Shown one piece after another: positions 36,790-46,039 of a DNA stretch of 53,013 nt. The position numbers were made by a program, and so were the translations under genes. Below the pieces are notes generated by a model, which was not told the DNA's origin, did not search any database, and saw nothing but the letters and a program-made list of their open reading frames with translations. Numbering within the stretch: the first letter of the stretch is position 1; every line of letters starts with the position of its first letter. The stretch is from IMG/VR virus record IMGVR_UViG_3300030380_002303, positions 1 through 53,013 of that record; one strand, 5' to 3'. Origin of the DNA: a virus.

Positions 36790-38164
36790 TATTTTCTCCT
36801 GTATATAAAATAGAATAATCTTTTGGTTTATTAAAATAACCTATTACATAACAAAATGGTTCAAATATCTTTCTGTAGATTTTACCAAGATAATCTGGTT
36901 TATTAGATAATCCCATTATGTATTTGATTTCATTGCATCTATGTTGAGCAACATGCTTCCACAACTTTACATATTTACCTTTTCTCATCTTTTGAACAAC
37001 ATTAATTGACCATGTATGATAACCAATCACATGCTGTTTTGATAAATGTTTAAAAGTATATTGATAATCTATTAAAACATCTTCTTTTGTCATTAGATTT
37101 TGTCTGTATAATTCATTACAAATAACACGACCACCAATTGCTCTACCTAATGTTCCACCTACAATCGCACCGATAGGACCACCTAATGATGCACCGATAT
37201 ATGTACCTAATCCTGTTCCAACAGCAGATTTAGCCGCAGTTTCTGGGTCATCCCCTCCAATTAAATCTACAAAAAATGATGTAACACCTGCACCAACACC
37301 TGCACCAATATTTTTTCTATCCGTAAATCTTGAACCAAAACTTCTTTCTGATGGTTGACCTTTTGATTCAAAACCAGAATCTGCTATTTCTTTATATCTA
37401 TTTTGTTGTGTTTCATCTAAACCACCTACCATATTAGTGTCTGTTGTTTGTTTAGAAGTGGCAAATGCATCACCTACTTTCATACCTGCATCTGATTTTG
37501 TGGTTGTTGTTTGTGGTTTAAATGCAAAAACACCATCTTGTATTTCTTGTGCGTTTCCTGATTTAACAGCTTGGTCAAATAAATCACCATAACCTAATTT
37601 ATCTGCTGTTTCTTTTGTTGCTATTTTAGGATTAAAAATTAAATTTTGTTTTGATTCTGCAAATTTAGAAAAACCTTTATCTGATAAATCACCTAATGTA
37701 AATGTTTTTGTTCCAAAACCTACACCTGATTTTAAACCTTCTGTTAATTTTTCTGTAGTTGTAAGACCTGTTTGACTGCCTGTTGGTAATATATCAAAAG
37801 TGGTATCAAACATTGCAGAACCTACATTAGCGCCTAATTGTGTTCCTATCGCACCAACTGTATCTTTAATTAATTGTTTTTCTATCTGGTCTGGAGATAA
37901 GAAATCTGGTGATTGTCCTTGTTGGTTAACTAAATTTTTATATTGGTCTAAAGCTGTTTTATCAAATTCATCATTTGGATTATATGTTCTTTCGCCAGTT
38001 TGTATTGTTTTAACCCAATTTAAAACTGGCATATATTGTGTGCCATAATATTTTAAATCAAATGGTTGTTCTGGCTTTTGTGATTCTAATTGATAAACAC
38101 CATATGAAAATTCTTCATTAGGATTTACATTAGAATTTAAAGCACCATATGTGTTTACTGACAT
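36779..38164 (-). CDS. virion protein with Gly-rich hydrophobic segment and shared C-terminal module
   Basis: 461 aa. N-terminal ~290 residues are Gly/Thr/Gln-rich. A Gly/Ala hydrophobic stretch (KSAVGTGLGTYIGASLGGPIGAIVGGTLGRAIGG, about residues 314-347) could insert in a membrane. The C-terminal ~110 residues (from VICNELYRQNL) resemble the C-terminus of the protein at 10879-11967, including the GYHTW counterpart of GYEIW. It probably belongs to the ejection apparatus. A tail or head-gating role is the alternative. Confidence 0.55.
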   Translation of the reverse strand: MSVNTYGALNSNVNPNEEFSYGVYQLESQKPEQPFDLKYYGTQYMPVLNWVKTIQTGERTYNPNDEFDKTALDQYKNLVNQQGQSPDFLSPDQIEKQLIKDTVGAIGTQLGANVGSAMFDTTFDILPTGSQTGLTTTEKLTEGLKSGVGFGTKTFTLGDLSDKGFSKFAESKQNLIFNPKIATKETADKLGYGDLFDQAVKSGNAQEIQDGVFAFKPQTTTTKSDAGMKVGDAFATSKQTTDTNMVGGLDETQQNRYKEIADSGFESKGQPSERSFGSRFTDRKNIGAGVGAGVTSFFVDLIGGDDPETAAKSAVGTGLGTYIGASLGGPIGAIVGGTLGRAIGGRVICNELYRQNLMTKEDVLIDYQYTFKHLSKQHVIGYHTWSINVVQKMRKGKYVKLWKHVAQHRCNEIKYIMGLSNKPDYLGKIYRKIFEPFCYVIGYFNKPKDYSILYTGENNGT

Positions 38165-38484
38165 TAACTTACCTCCAATAAACTTACAATAACATGTAAT
38201 CTATTAGCATTTCCTGCTTGACTTTTTAAAATCTCGCTTTCTTGTATTATAAGTGGTTGTGTTAATAATTCAACCGTAGAATTTGCAGATACAGATTTAG
38301 TTTTATAAATAGAAAAAACATCAGAGCCAGATGTTAATGTAACATCTATTGTTGAGCCACTTCCACTATCATCATTGACAAGAATACTTTTAACAATTGT
38401 TTGAGTTGCAGTAGGACAAGTATATATTGTTGTATTGTCTGTAGTTGTTAAATCTGCTTTTGCATTTTTATAATTATTAGGCAA
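38164..38484 (-). CDS. small beta-rich virion protein
   Basis: 106 aa, Thr/Ser/Val-rich with alternating strands (TTTDNTTIYTCPTATQTIVKSILVNDDSGSGSTIDVTLT). This is the pattern of a family of short tail- or head-associated beta-sandwich proteins in marine phages. It overlaps both neighbours. Likely a tail accessory protein, by composition and context. Confidence 0.55.
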   Translation of the reverse strand: MPNNYKNAKADLTTTDNTTIYTCPTATQTIVKSILVNDDSGSGSTIDVTLTSGSDVFSIYKTKSVSANSTVELLTQPLIIQESEILKSQAGNANRLHVIVSLLEVS

Positions 38485-38686
38485 AGAAAAATCCTTTTGC
38501 AGATGCTCTGTCTTCAGTTTCTTGATTAGCAGTTAATATTTGATTGCTATTTTGTAATTCTTTTAATTCTAATGCAGATATTAAATTTTGATTGAAAACA
38601 ATTGTTGCATTGAATTTACCCAAAAAAGCTTCTGCAGGTGCAGGTGCTGATATTGGTGTGGGTGGTGTTGGTAATCTTATTGTCAT
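38477..38686 (-). CDS. 69-aa virion protein
   Basis: 69 aa. Pro-rich N-terminus (MTIRLPTPPTPISAPAPAEAF) followed by a helical segment. It overlaps the tail-hub gene by 4 bases and the next gene by 8. Pro-rich starts like this occur in small tail-completion proteins of marine podoviruses; assignment is by context. Confidence 0.5.
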   Translation of the reverse strand: MTIRLPTPPTPISAPAPAEAFLGKFNATIVFNQNLISALELKELQNSNQILTANQETEDRASAKGFFFA

Positions 38687-40569
38687 CTTAAACTGTCCTC
38701 TCTAGCATTAATTCTAAAATCTCCAATAGACCAATCATCATCTGTTCCTGTGCTTGAATATTTTATTGCTATTTGTCTACCTTTTGCTCTTGTACTTACT
38801 TTTCTTGTTGATGATGTTACTGTAAATGGACCTTTTGTTATTTCTGTAGCCTGTGGATATTTTCTTGATTTAAATTCTACTAACAAATTTGTTTCTGAAG
38901 TCATTGATGCATCAGGCACAATTTTGTCAATCATGTATAATCTACTACCAGTTTCATCTATTTCTACTTCTGACGTTTCAATATGACAATTCATTGCAGA
39001 ACCATTATCACTTGTTCCTGTTTCATGATTATACAATCTACCATCTTTATCAAATGCAAATGGCACTGTTCTAAATCCTGTAGCATCTAACCAAGTATTT
39101 CTTTGTAAAGAACCAATAGACCATACATTTTCTTGATAATTATATGTTACATAACTATCTGGCTCTGGATTTGATTCCTCTTCATTAGCTGTACTTACAT
39201 AATACCATGTTAATTCACTAAATTTTTTATTATGTCCTACATGAATTTTGTCTTGATATCTAATTTGCATCCTATCAAATACAAATTGTTTTACAGGACA
39301 AGGTAACTCTTGCACATTACCATTATAGAAATAAAAATTACTTTTACCAATCCAATAGACACTGCCATCAACACTAATCGTTCCATTAATCGCAACAGCA
39401 CCACAATTTACAGCTAATAATCTAAATGAAAATGTAAATGGTGGACCTGTAAATGTCATGCCATAAACTGCTTCATCTGTATTTATAAAAGTTTCATCTT
39501 TAGTAGGTGTAATGGCAATAATTTTATTTCCAACTTCTAATCTTTGGTCACCTGCTGTATTTGTGGCTGTTACAGTAAAATTTGTAAAATCTTCTTGGTC
39601 AGAAAATCTTACTAACATAGGGTCAAAAACACCATCAATTATATTATTTGTTCCTGCTAATATTAAATGTCTGTCTGGAAAAGATATACTCATCATTCTA
39701 TTTTGAGTAGGTACACCTGATGCACCACCTAAACTAGAAGCTAAAACTGCTCTTTGATTTTCTCCACCAGATGTATCCCAATAATATAATCTACCTAATC
39801 TATTTAATGCTAATAAATCATCTCCCCATATTTGTAATGACCATTGAGTTGCTTCCAATGACACATCAGATGTTGCAGTTGACCTTGCAGTTCCCCAAGT
39901 ATCATCTCCCCATGCACCAACACCCCAACCTAAAGCAGGGTCTGAACTTTCAATGCCAACATTTTCTGCGTTGCCTATAAGATATTTTATATTCATTGTT
40001 CCACCACCAGAAGAAACTGTACTTGATGCAGTATCTGGAGACACAAAAGAATAACTGTTATCAGTAATTTTTGTGATTTGATAACCTTCAATACGATTTA
40101 ATGTATCAGCAGATATGCCACCTATAGCAGTTGCACTATCCAAAACAACAAAATCTCCTGTAACTGCGCCATGTGATGTATCTGTTACAGTAATTGTTGT
40201 TGAACCATCTGTTGTTGCTAACGGATTTGATAATGAAGATGATGTTTTTCTCAGTGGTGTTATATCAAATAAAACATCTGCTTTTAAAATATATAAATGT
40301 GATGATGTGCCTAAAGCAATTCTATCTGCACCATCATCAAGACTTCTCCAAAATATCATTTTTTTTGGTTTGCCTTGCACAAGTGTTGTTGTTGAAGTTG
40401 ATGTTGTTCTAAAATAATTTTCCTCTTGCCAACCACCTATTTTTTTTGGATAGCCATTTACAAATCTAACAAGATTTGAATCAACATAGAATGGACCATT
40501 TTTACCTGCTGAATATTCTGTAATATCTTTTACAACACCGGGTCTAAATTTTAACAATCTTAAACTCAA
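38683..40569 (-). CDS. P22 gp10-like tail hub/DNA stabilisation protein
   Basis: 628 aa, strand-rich. N-terminal FRPGVVKDITEYSAGKNGPFYVDSNLVRFVNGYPKKIGGW (about residues 8-47) is the opening I know from tail-hub proteins of the P22 gp10 type. Later: GWGVGAWGDDTWG (about 214-226), and WSIGDFRINAREDSLR at the end, matching the usual C-terminal IGxFRxxxR box. These proteins seal the portal channel and carry the receptor-binding tail parts. Coupled to lysozyme upstream by a 4-base overlap. Confidence 0.75.
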   Translation of the reverse strand: MSLRLLKFRPGVVKDITEYSAGKNGPFYVDSNLVRFVNGYPKKIGGWQEENYFRTTSTSTTTLVQGKPKKMIFWRSLDDGADRIALGTSSHLYILKADVLFDITPLRKTSSSLSNPLATTDGSTTITVTDTSHGAVTGDFVVLDSATAIGGISADTLNRIEGYQITKITDNSYSFVSPDTASSTVSSGGGTMNIKYLIGNAENVGIESSDPALGWGVGAWGDDTWGTARSTATSDVSLEATQWSLQIWGDDLLALNRLGRLYYWDTSGGENQRAVLASSLGGASGVPTQNRMMSISFPDRHLILAGTNNIIDGVFDPMLVRFSDQEDFTNFTVTATNTAGDQRLEVGNKIIAITPTKDETFINTDEAVYGMTFTGPPFTFSFRLLAVNCGAVAINGTISVDGSVYWIGKSNFYFYNGNVQELPCPVKQFVFDRMQIRYQDKIHVGHNKKFSELTWYYVSTANEEESNPEPDSYVTYNYQENVWSIGSLQRNTWLDATGFRTVPFAFDKDGRLYNHETGTSDNGSAMNCHIETSEVEIDETGSRLYMIDKIVPDASMTSETNLLVEFKSRKYPQATEITKGPFTVTSSTRKVSTRAKGRQIAIKYSSTGTDDDWSIGDFRINAREDSLR

Positions 40570-41009
40570 ATTATATCCTTCATTCTTTGTACTAATCTAT
40601 CTGCTCTGTTAGTTACTTGTCTATACCACTTGGAATTTTTCATCTCCTCGCTTGCAGAAACAAAATCCCTGTTATCAACATGTTTTTTCATTTTCAAAAA
40701 TCTGCTTAAACGAGGACGACCAAGATTAAACATCATATTGGCAATAATCAATTGTGCTTCTTCTGGTAAATCATAAAAATCATCATATAGATATGTACAT
40801 TCTTGTAATGTAACTTTTATATCTTCATCAAATAATTCATTAACTCTTTCTTCATCTATTTTAGTGCCTACTTCTAAATCATATTCTGGGTCTGTTTCTT
40901 TTATCAAATGTCCCACTCCACAAGTCGGTAGGGAAAGGTGGTCTAAATATATTTCATATTTTACACCTTCATCAATTTTTAATTCTTCTCGTAATTGTTC
41001 TATATTCAC
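40566..41009 (-). CDS. T4-type lysozyme endolysin (GH24)
   Basis: 147 aa. The catalytic triad of T4 lysozyme is visible with its exact spacing: E14 (DEG), D23 (YLDH), T29 (PTCGVGH). The rest is a helical C-terminal lobe (NMMFNLGRPRLSRFLKMKKH). It cuts peptidoglycan at lysis. No signal peptide, so it needs the holin. The start codon is GTG, overlapping the stop of the small upstream gene (GTGA), so translation is coupled. Third gene of the lysis cassette. Confidence 0.9.
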   Translation of the reverse strand: MNIEQLREELKIDEGVKYEIYLDHLSLPTCGVGHLIKETDPEYDLEVGTKIDEERVNELFDEDIKVTLQECTYLYDDFYDLPEEAQLIIANMMFNLGRPRLSRFLKMKKHVDNRDFVSASEEMKNSKWYRQVTNRADRLVQRMKDII

Positions 41010-41110
41010 TTTTTTAGCCTATCATTATCTATTACACCACAAATAGGGCATTTATACACACCTTTTATTTCTGTTTCATTCATGTTTACTTTACATCTTT
41101 CACACATCAT
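41006..41110 (-). CDS. 34-aa double-CxxC zinc-ribbon protein between holin and endolysin
   Basis: 34 aa: MMCERCKVNMNE ... VYKCPICGVIDNDRL. The two CxxC pairs (CERC and CPIC) form a typical zinc ribbon. The ATG overlaps the holin stop (ATGA) and its stop overlaps the GTG start of the lysozyme, so it is locked into the lysis cassette on both sides. No known function; it could regulate lysis timing or gene expression. Confidence 0.6.
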   Translation of the reverse strand: MMCERCKVNMNETEIKGVYKCPICGVIDNDRLKK

Positions 41111-41484
41111 TTTTTTGTGTCCGTTTTTTTCATCTTATCATAAGACCTCATTCCACCAATCCCTAACATGCCAAACATTAATGGCATCATTACTGACATA
41201 TCTGCTTGAGGTATATTAACACCAAATCCTGCACAAATTGGTGCCACCATGTAATTTATGCCAAGAGATAGACCAGAAATCCAGCCAATAAGTGGGCGCC
41301 ATGATGATTGAAACCAATTTCCTCTAGCATCTTCTTTAAGAACCTCAATTTGAGCAAGTGCTAATTCTTGACCATGTTTTTCAGCCATTGTAGCAATATC
41401 ATGTGCTAATTTATTTTTTGTGTCCTTATCTTCAATAAATTTGCCTAATAATTTAGTGGCAGGACCTATTAATGCTTGTATCAT
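41107..41484 (-). CDS. holin of the GTA 3TM type
   Basis: 125 aa. N-terminal amphipathic region (IGPATKLLGKFIEDKDTKNKLAHDIATMAEKHGQELALAQIEVLKED), then SSWRPLIGWISGLSLGINYMVAPI and a second hydrophobic block (MMPLMFGMLGIGGMRSYDKM). The WRPLIGW box is the hallmark of the GTA-holin/3TM family. It makes membrane holes that release the endolysin. Start overlaps the preceding small gene by one base; stop overlaps the zinc-ribbon gene. Confidence 0.85.
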   Translation of the reverse strand: MIQALIGPATKLLGKFIEDKDTKNKLAHDIATMAEKHGQELALAQIEVLKEDARGNWFQSSWRPLIGWISGLSLGINYMVAPICAGFGVNIPQADMSVMMPLMFGMLGIGGMRSYDKMKKTDTKK

Positions 41485-41678
41485 TAGTATAACCTCATAT
41501 TTTCATTAACATTGACAAGTTTGCAATAACAATTATAGTTTTTGTTTTCTTCACCAATTTTAATAGTTTGATTTGATAAAAATTTTTTAAAATATACACA
41601 ATTATTTATATTTGCTAAATGCATTATACCTGCAGGATTTCCTGCTAAATAACATAATAAAACAAATGCAGGTTTCAT
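41484..41678 (-). CDS. small exported protein of the lysis cassette
   Basis: 64 aa with an N-terminal hydrophobic segment (KPAFVLLCYLAGNPAGIMHLA) that can serve as a signal sequence or anchor. Three later Cys (NCVYF and YNCYCKLV) could form a disulfide. This short family accompanies lysis genes in marine phages in my recollection. It may be a spanin-like or lysis-timing protein. Not proven. Confidence 0.55.
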   Translation of the reverse strand: MKPAFVLLCYLAGNPAGIMHLANINNCVYFKKFLSNQTIKIGEENKNYNCYCKLVNVNENMRLY

Positions 41679-41995
41679 TTGCCATTCCTATTCATTAAAG
41701 CAGATGCACCCATATAGGCACCAACAATACCAGCACCAGAAATATAAAAAAGGTTAGAAACATCTGAAAGGGCTTTAACTCTATCAATATCCACCAAAAA
41801 GAGAGCAAGAGTAAAAACACCCATACCAACCAAACTGGCAGTTGCCATTCTTCTTTGCGCTCTTTGTTTTCGTAAATCATGTTCTAATTTTTTTATTTCA
41901 GTAACATGATTTAACTCTTCATCAGAAACTATCCCATCTCCATCTTCATCATATTCTGCATAAATAGATTGTTTCTGTAATTTTTTTTGAGGCAT
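41675..41995 (-). CDS. EF-hand membrane protein in the lysis cassette
   Basis: 106 aa. A canonical EF-hand loop YDEDGDGIVSDEEL (about residues 15-28, ligands D16/D18/D20/S24/E27) is followed by a basic helix and two membrane segments (MATASLVGMGVFTLALFLV and NLFYISGAGIVGAYMGASAL). A calcium-binding, membrane-bound protein next to the holin could tie lysis or entry to ion conditions. Overlaps the next gene by 4 bases. The EF-hand and membrane calls are clear; function is open. Confidence 0.7.
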   Translation of the reverse strand: MPQKKLQKQSIYAEYDEDGDGIVSDEELNHVTEIKKLEHDLRKQRAQRRMATASLVGMGVFTLALFLVDIDRVKALSDVSNLFYISGAGIVGAYMGASALMNRNGK

Positions 41996-41997
41996 TA

Positions 41998-42555
41998 TTA
42001 AATCTCATCTGGAAAATCATTTATAGGTGGATTATTGCCATCTGAAGGTGTATCAAATAATTTAGTAAAATCTGCAAGATTACTACAATTATTAATAGCT
42101 GTTTCAATAGATGCACATTTTGTCCTAATGGTATCTCTATATGTTGTTATATCATTAGGAATAGCTGTAGATTTTTCTGCATTTCTTACAATCATCCAAT
42201 CATGTTTAGATAATTTTTCTTGTGCTGTTTTTTTTGTTTGAGTTATCCAAATAGATTTCAAACCTAATGTTATGACTTGATTTCCATTTGCGTCTAAAAC
42301 AGCTTTTCCATCTTCATCAACTTCTTTTATATCTGTAAGACTGCGTTCTATTAGAGAACCATCTGTTTTTCTCCCAAAATAAAATCTATTATCAAAAGGT
42401 TCTTGAGATTTAGGTGCTTCTTCCCATGTTAAACCTTTGGCTTTTTTATCATCATCTGACCATCTTGACCATTGTGCAGGATGTTGAGTGCCATCATCAG
42501 ATACCCATGTTTTACCCTCTGTGATATAAGTTCCATCTTTTTTCTTCCAAGGCAT
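41998..42555 (-). CDS. tail-fibre-associated protein (assembly chaperone-like)
   Basis: 185 aa, acidic and charged, Trp-rich N-terminus (PWKKKDGTYITEGKTWVSDDGTQHPAQWSRWSDDD). It lies immediately downstream of the large tail fibre gene, as fibre-assembly chaperones do. The C-terminal helix pair resembles DUF4376-type tail assembly proteins (IRTKCASIETAINNCSNL). Probably folds or completes the fibre; the exact family is unsure. Confidence 0.6.
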   Translation of the reverse strand: MPWKKKDGTYITEGKTWVSDDGTQHPAQWSRWSDDDKKAKGLTWEEAPKSQEPFDNRFYFGRKTDGSLIERSLTDIKEVDEDGKAVLDANGNQVITLGLKSIWITQTKKTAQEKLSKHDWMIVRNAEKSTAIPNDITTYRDTIRTKCASIETAINNCSNLADFTKLFDTPSDGNNPPINDFPDEI

Positions 42556-42564
42556 TATTATCTC

Positions 42565-45500
42565 CTATCTTGCATTACTAAATTTAAATGGCTGTTCGGC
42601 GAAAGCCAAATATAAGAATGTTCCACCACTACTATTATAAACTGCTTCTGTTGACCTAATTTTAAATCCTTGAGATAAAAAATCTACATTAATTGAAGGA
42701 CTTAAAGTTGAGCCATCTATTTCAACATGATTTCCATTAGCAGAAAGATATCTATCTACTGCATTAAATGTATTTCTTTTATTATCTAACATTTGCCACC
42801 CACCACTATCATTACTTCTTTTTAGCATAATGAAGGCCGGTCTAAATCCAAGATATGCATAGGGTCCGTCAGTTGAGCCGTTTCCCGTATAACTGCCAAC
42901 CGCCGAATATCCCTCTACGTTGGCAAAGCAATACATAACATAAGTTTTTGTGCTTTGATTTACTGTGCTATCTGTATTAATTGTAACAACACTACTTGTA
43001 GGTGCTGTATTATTAAATGAACCACTATTTGAGCTAAATGCATTTCCATCAAAATACAATTGACCAGTAAAACCACTTTGGTCTTGCCCTATAACCCAAT
43101 TTGGAACACTACCACCTGTTCTATTTTTTAAAATGACCATGCTTGGTGCTACATTTAATCCATGTCCTAATGTAGCTAAAGAACCAGTACCAGTATAAGT
43201 TATAATACTAAATCCAGATGTTTCGTTTGTTTGTGTAACACATAGAAGTGAACCATCAAAGTTTGTTGAGCCAAAAGATGTGTTAGTGTTTATTTGACCA
43301 CCCATGCCTGAATGATAATGACACCAATAGTATAAAGTTGGTGCTGAACTGGCTACAGTAATTATAATTTGTCTTGTTGTTGCACTATTAAATTCACTAA
43401 CATAATCACTTTCAGTTTTTGTTACTCCATCCAATTTGTAAACAACACCTGTTGAATATGTACTTCCACCACCATGAGAACCATTTGATGTTGTACTAAA
43501 TTTCATAGGATGTCCATCTACAGAACTATCAGATAAGTCAAACGTATATGTTCCAAGTTCTTGCAAATCTAAAGTAACTGCACTTTGAGCAAATGTTGCA
43601 TTATCTGCTGAATTTCTAAATCTATATTTGTTTCCCCCATCAGAAACAACGACAACTTTATATGTTTTGGCAGGTGTTGAGCCACCACACTTCCAAGTCC
43701 AAACAACAAAAGTTGTTCCATTATTATTATCTAATCCTCCTGATACTTGAATACCATTTGTTACAATCTTAGGATGAGTGTCATTTGCTTCTGCATCTGT
43801 AGTGTTTGTATGCAGATTTGGAAAATTATCACCATTTCTTCTTGAACTATCTATTAAAGTATGTTGAGTTACTTGACTTCTGCCCTTATTCCAACTCCAA
43901 TCTGGTGTAAATGTATTCAAAGCAATATTTCTATCGCTTGTACCATCACCAGTATATAAAAATGTATTAAAATGGTCATCGGCTTGTGTGTCTTGTGCAG
44001 GACTGATAGTTAAATCTGGTAAATTTTGAGAACTCAAAGCTAAAAAACCACTAGGAGGTTCATACTGAAATTTACCAATGCCGTTAGAATCCGTATTTCC
44101 TGCTGTAGTTTCATTACCTGCAAATGTATCATCTGAACCAAAATTAACATTCAATGTATTATTAGATGTTTGTCTTACAAAAGAAGGTGTCAATCTACCA
44201 GTAACACCTGTAAATGCCGCATTTGTTGTTGTTCCTGCTTCTATCTGTGCTTTAACTGTAGCAGAATTATCACTTGTTCCTTTATTAAACCAACTGCCTT
44301 GTTTACCAAACCATATAGCACCATTATCTACATCAAGAGCAACCATTACAACATGTCCGTCTGCTACAGTTCCTCCATAACCACTTGTGTAGTTACTATT
44401 ATTGACTAATTGTGCCGCACCACTGTTATCATTTGTAACAAGAACCCACTCATATTGGTCAACACCACCATCTTCATTTGCCATAATATATTTTTCAGTA
44501 TCAAATACACCCATTGCAAATCTATTTGAACTGCTTTGTCTTACTTCCCAATACCATTTTCCACTATTAACAGCAAAAGTTGCAGGTGTCCTCCCACTAT
44601 TACTACCACTTGTGATTATTGCTTTTAAATTACCTTCTGACAGTGCAGACGCACTTTGTTTTCCTCCAGCATTTAAAACACAGAAACTATTTTCAGGACT
44701 ATCTAATACAAAATCAGTTGATAAAATATTTGTTGTTTTTGTTAAATGATTGCCAGAACCAGATGCATCTGCAATTGTATTATTAGGTTGGTCTGTTCCA
44801 GAACCATATGGGTCTGTTCTTGAACTACCAGTTGTGTTTAAATCAGATGCATTAAAATCTAATCTAAATCCACCAGTGCCAAAATGAGTATTGCCATCTT
44901 CATAAAATTCTATCTGACCAACATGTACAGATTCAGATGTATTTGGTGTTATCACAACCCAATGATAAGTGAAAGCTGTTGTTGTAAAACTGCTAATAGT
45001 TTCTTCAGATGTAATAGTAGTATCTGCAAAATATTTAATTGCACCTCTTTCACCATTCGTGCTTATTAGATTGTCATTTACAGATGAAGAAGTAAATAAA
45101 AGAGTTCCATCTGTAGCATTAGATGGTGCTCCATTTTTACCATAAAGTTTAACTGTAAATGTACTTCCACCACTGCCAACAAATCCAAAATTAGTTGGAG
45201 AATACAAAATAAAACCTGTTACTGTTTTTGAACTTCCCCAATTTTTACCTATGTAACCTGTAGCTTGACTGCCAGTTGTTGCCGCACCACTAGCATATGC
45301 TTGAAATCTTGTGCCATTAAAAGCACCTGCTAATCCACCTTGACCTGTTAAATCACCAATAGCTGTTCCTGTGCCTTGTGCTATTAAAGATGGTTTGGTT
45401 TCATAATTTTTAGGAATCCAAACTCCGTCTTTCGTCTCACCAAAAGCTGTTGGGTCTAAAGCAAATCCATTTACATAACAAGCATAAGATGAATAACCTG

Positions 45501-46038
45501 TTACATAACTATCTGAACCTCCTCCGGGTGGATAATAATTAGCTAAAAAATTGTGTTGAAAATTACCACCATAACCTAATTCTTGACGAACACCACTTCG
45601 TGTGCCACTACCCATAGATGTTAATTCAACACCATTAATATATCCCCTTTGTCTTTTATTTTGTGTGCCATTTGTAGTGTCCCAAGTCCATAACAAATTA
45701 TAATAATTACTTTCATCACGTAAAACAGCATTACTTGCAAAATAATTTACACCATAACCACCAAAAGCCATATTACCAGTGTTGTTGATTTGAATAAAAC
45801 TAAATTGTGATTCACTTCCACCACCATAATTCTGAAAAAAATATCTTCCATATGCTGTATCACTAAGATTTTGTCCTTTTAGCCATATACTAAAAGACCC
45901 ATTCATTCTATCACCTGCACTTGGAGTGTAATAAAAATAATTTGAATCACCATATTCTGTTCTTAATGATTGTGTTGCCACATCATTATAAAATCCAGTG
46001 CTTACTTCTCCAACACCAGATGCAGGAAGTATACTCAT
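42565..46038 (-). CDS. large tail fibre with SPRY and cupredoxin-like domains
   Basis: 1157 aa, strand-rich, Ser/Thr/Asn/Gly-rich. A B30.2/SPRY-like domain at about residues 480-600 begins with SGKWYWEVRQ. A second insert at about 810-920 has cupredoxin-like features: TYTFDLSD, GHPMKFSTTS (His ligand near 845), and LYYWCHYHSGMGGQINT (Cys, His, Met arranged C-x2-H-x2-M as in amicyanin). N-terminal residues likely attach to the tail. C-terminal repeats (SVGSYTGNGSTDGPYAYLGFRPAFIMLK) probably bind the receptor. Copper binding is inference. Confidence 0.75.
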   Translation of the reverse strand: MSILPASGVGEVSTGFYNDVATQSLRTEYGDSNYFYYTPSAGDRMNGSFSIWLKGQNLSDTAYGRYFFQNYGGGSESQFSFIQINNTGNMAFGGYGVNYFASNAVLRDESNYYNLLWTWDTTNGTQNKRQRGYINGVELTSMGSGTRSGVRQELGYGGNFQHNFLANYYPPGGGSDSYVTGYSSYACYVNGFALDPTAFGETKDGVWIPKNYETKPSLIAQGTGTAIGDLTGQGGLAGAFNGTRFQAYASGAATTGSQATGYIGKNWGSSKTVTGFILYSPTNFGFVGSGGSTFTVKLYGKNGAPSNATDGTLLFTSSSVNDNLISTNGERGAIKYFADTTITSEETISSFTTTAFTYHWVVITPNTSESVHVGQIEFYEDGNTHFGTGGFRLDFNASDLNTTGSSRTDPYGSGTDQPNNTIADASGSGNHLTKTTNILSTDFVLDSPENSFCVLNAGGKQSASALSEGNLKAIITSGSNSGRTPATFAVNSGKWYWEVRQSSSNRFAMGVFDTEKYIMANEDGGVDQYEWVLVTNDNSGAAQLVNNSNYTSGYGGTVADGHVVMVALDVDNGAIWFGKQGSWFNKGTSDNSATVKAQIEAGTTTNAAFTGVTGRLTPSFVRQTSNNTLNVNFGSDDTFAGNETTAGNTDSNGIGKFQYEPPSGFLALSSQNLPDLTISPAQDTQADDHFNTFLYTGDGTSDRNIALNTFTPDWSWNKGRSQVTQHTLIDSSRRNGDNFPNLHTNTTDAEANDTHPKIVTNGIQVSGGLDNNNGTTFVVWTWKCGGSTPAKTYKVVVVSDGGNKYRFRNSADNATFAQSAVTLDLQELGTYTFDLSDSSVDGHPMKFSTTSNGSHGGGSTYSTGVVYKLDGVTKTESDYVSEFNSATTRQIIITVASSAPTLYYWCHYHSGMGGQINTNTSFGSTNFDGSLLCVTQTNETSGFSIITYTGTGSLATLGHGLNVAPSMVILKNRTGGSVPNWVIGQDQSGFTGQLYFDGNAFSSNSGSFNNTAPTSSVVTINTDSTVNQSTKTYVMYCFANVEGYSAVGSYTGNGSTDGPYAYLGFRPAFIMLKRSNDSGGWQMLDNKRNTFNAVDRYLSANGNHVEIDGSTLSPSINVDFLSQGFKIRSTEAVYNSSGGTFLYLAFAEQPFKFSNAR

Positions 46039-46039
46039 T

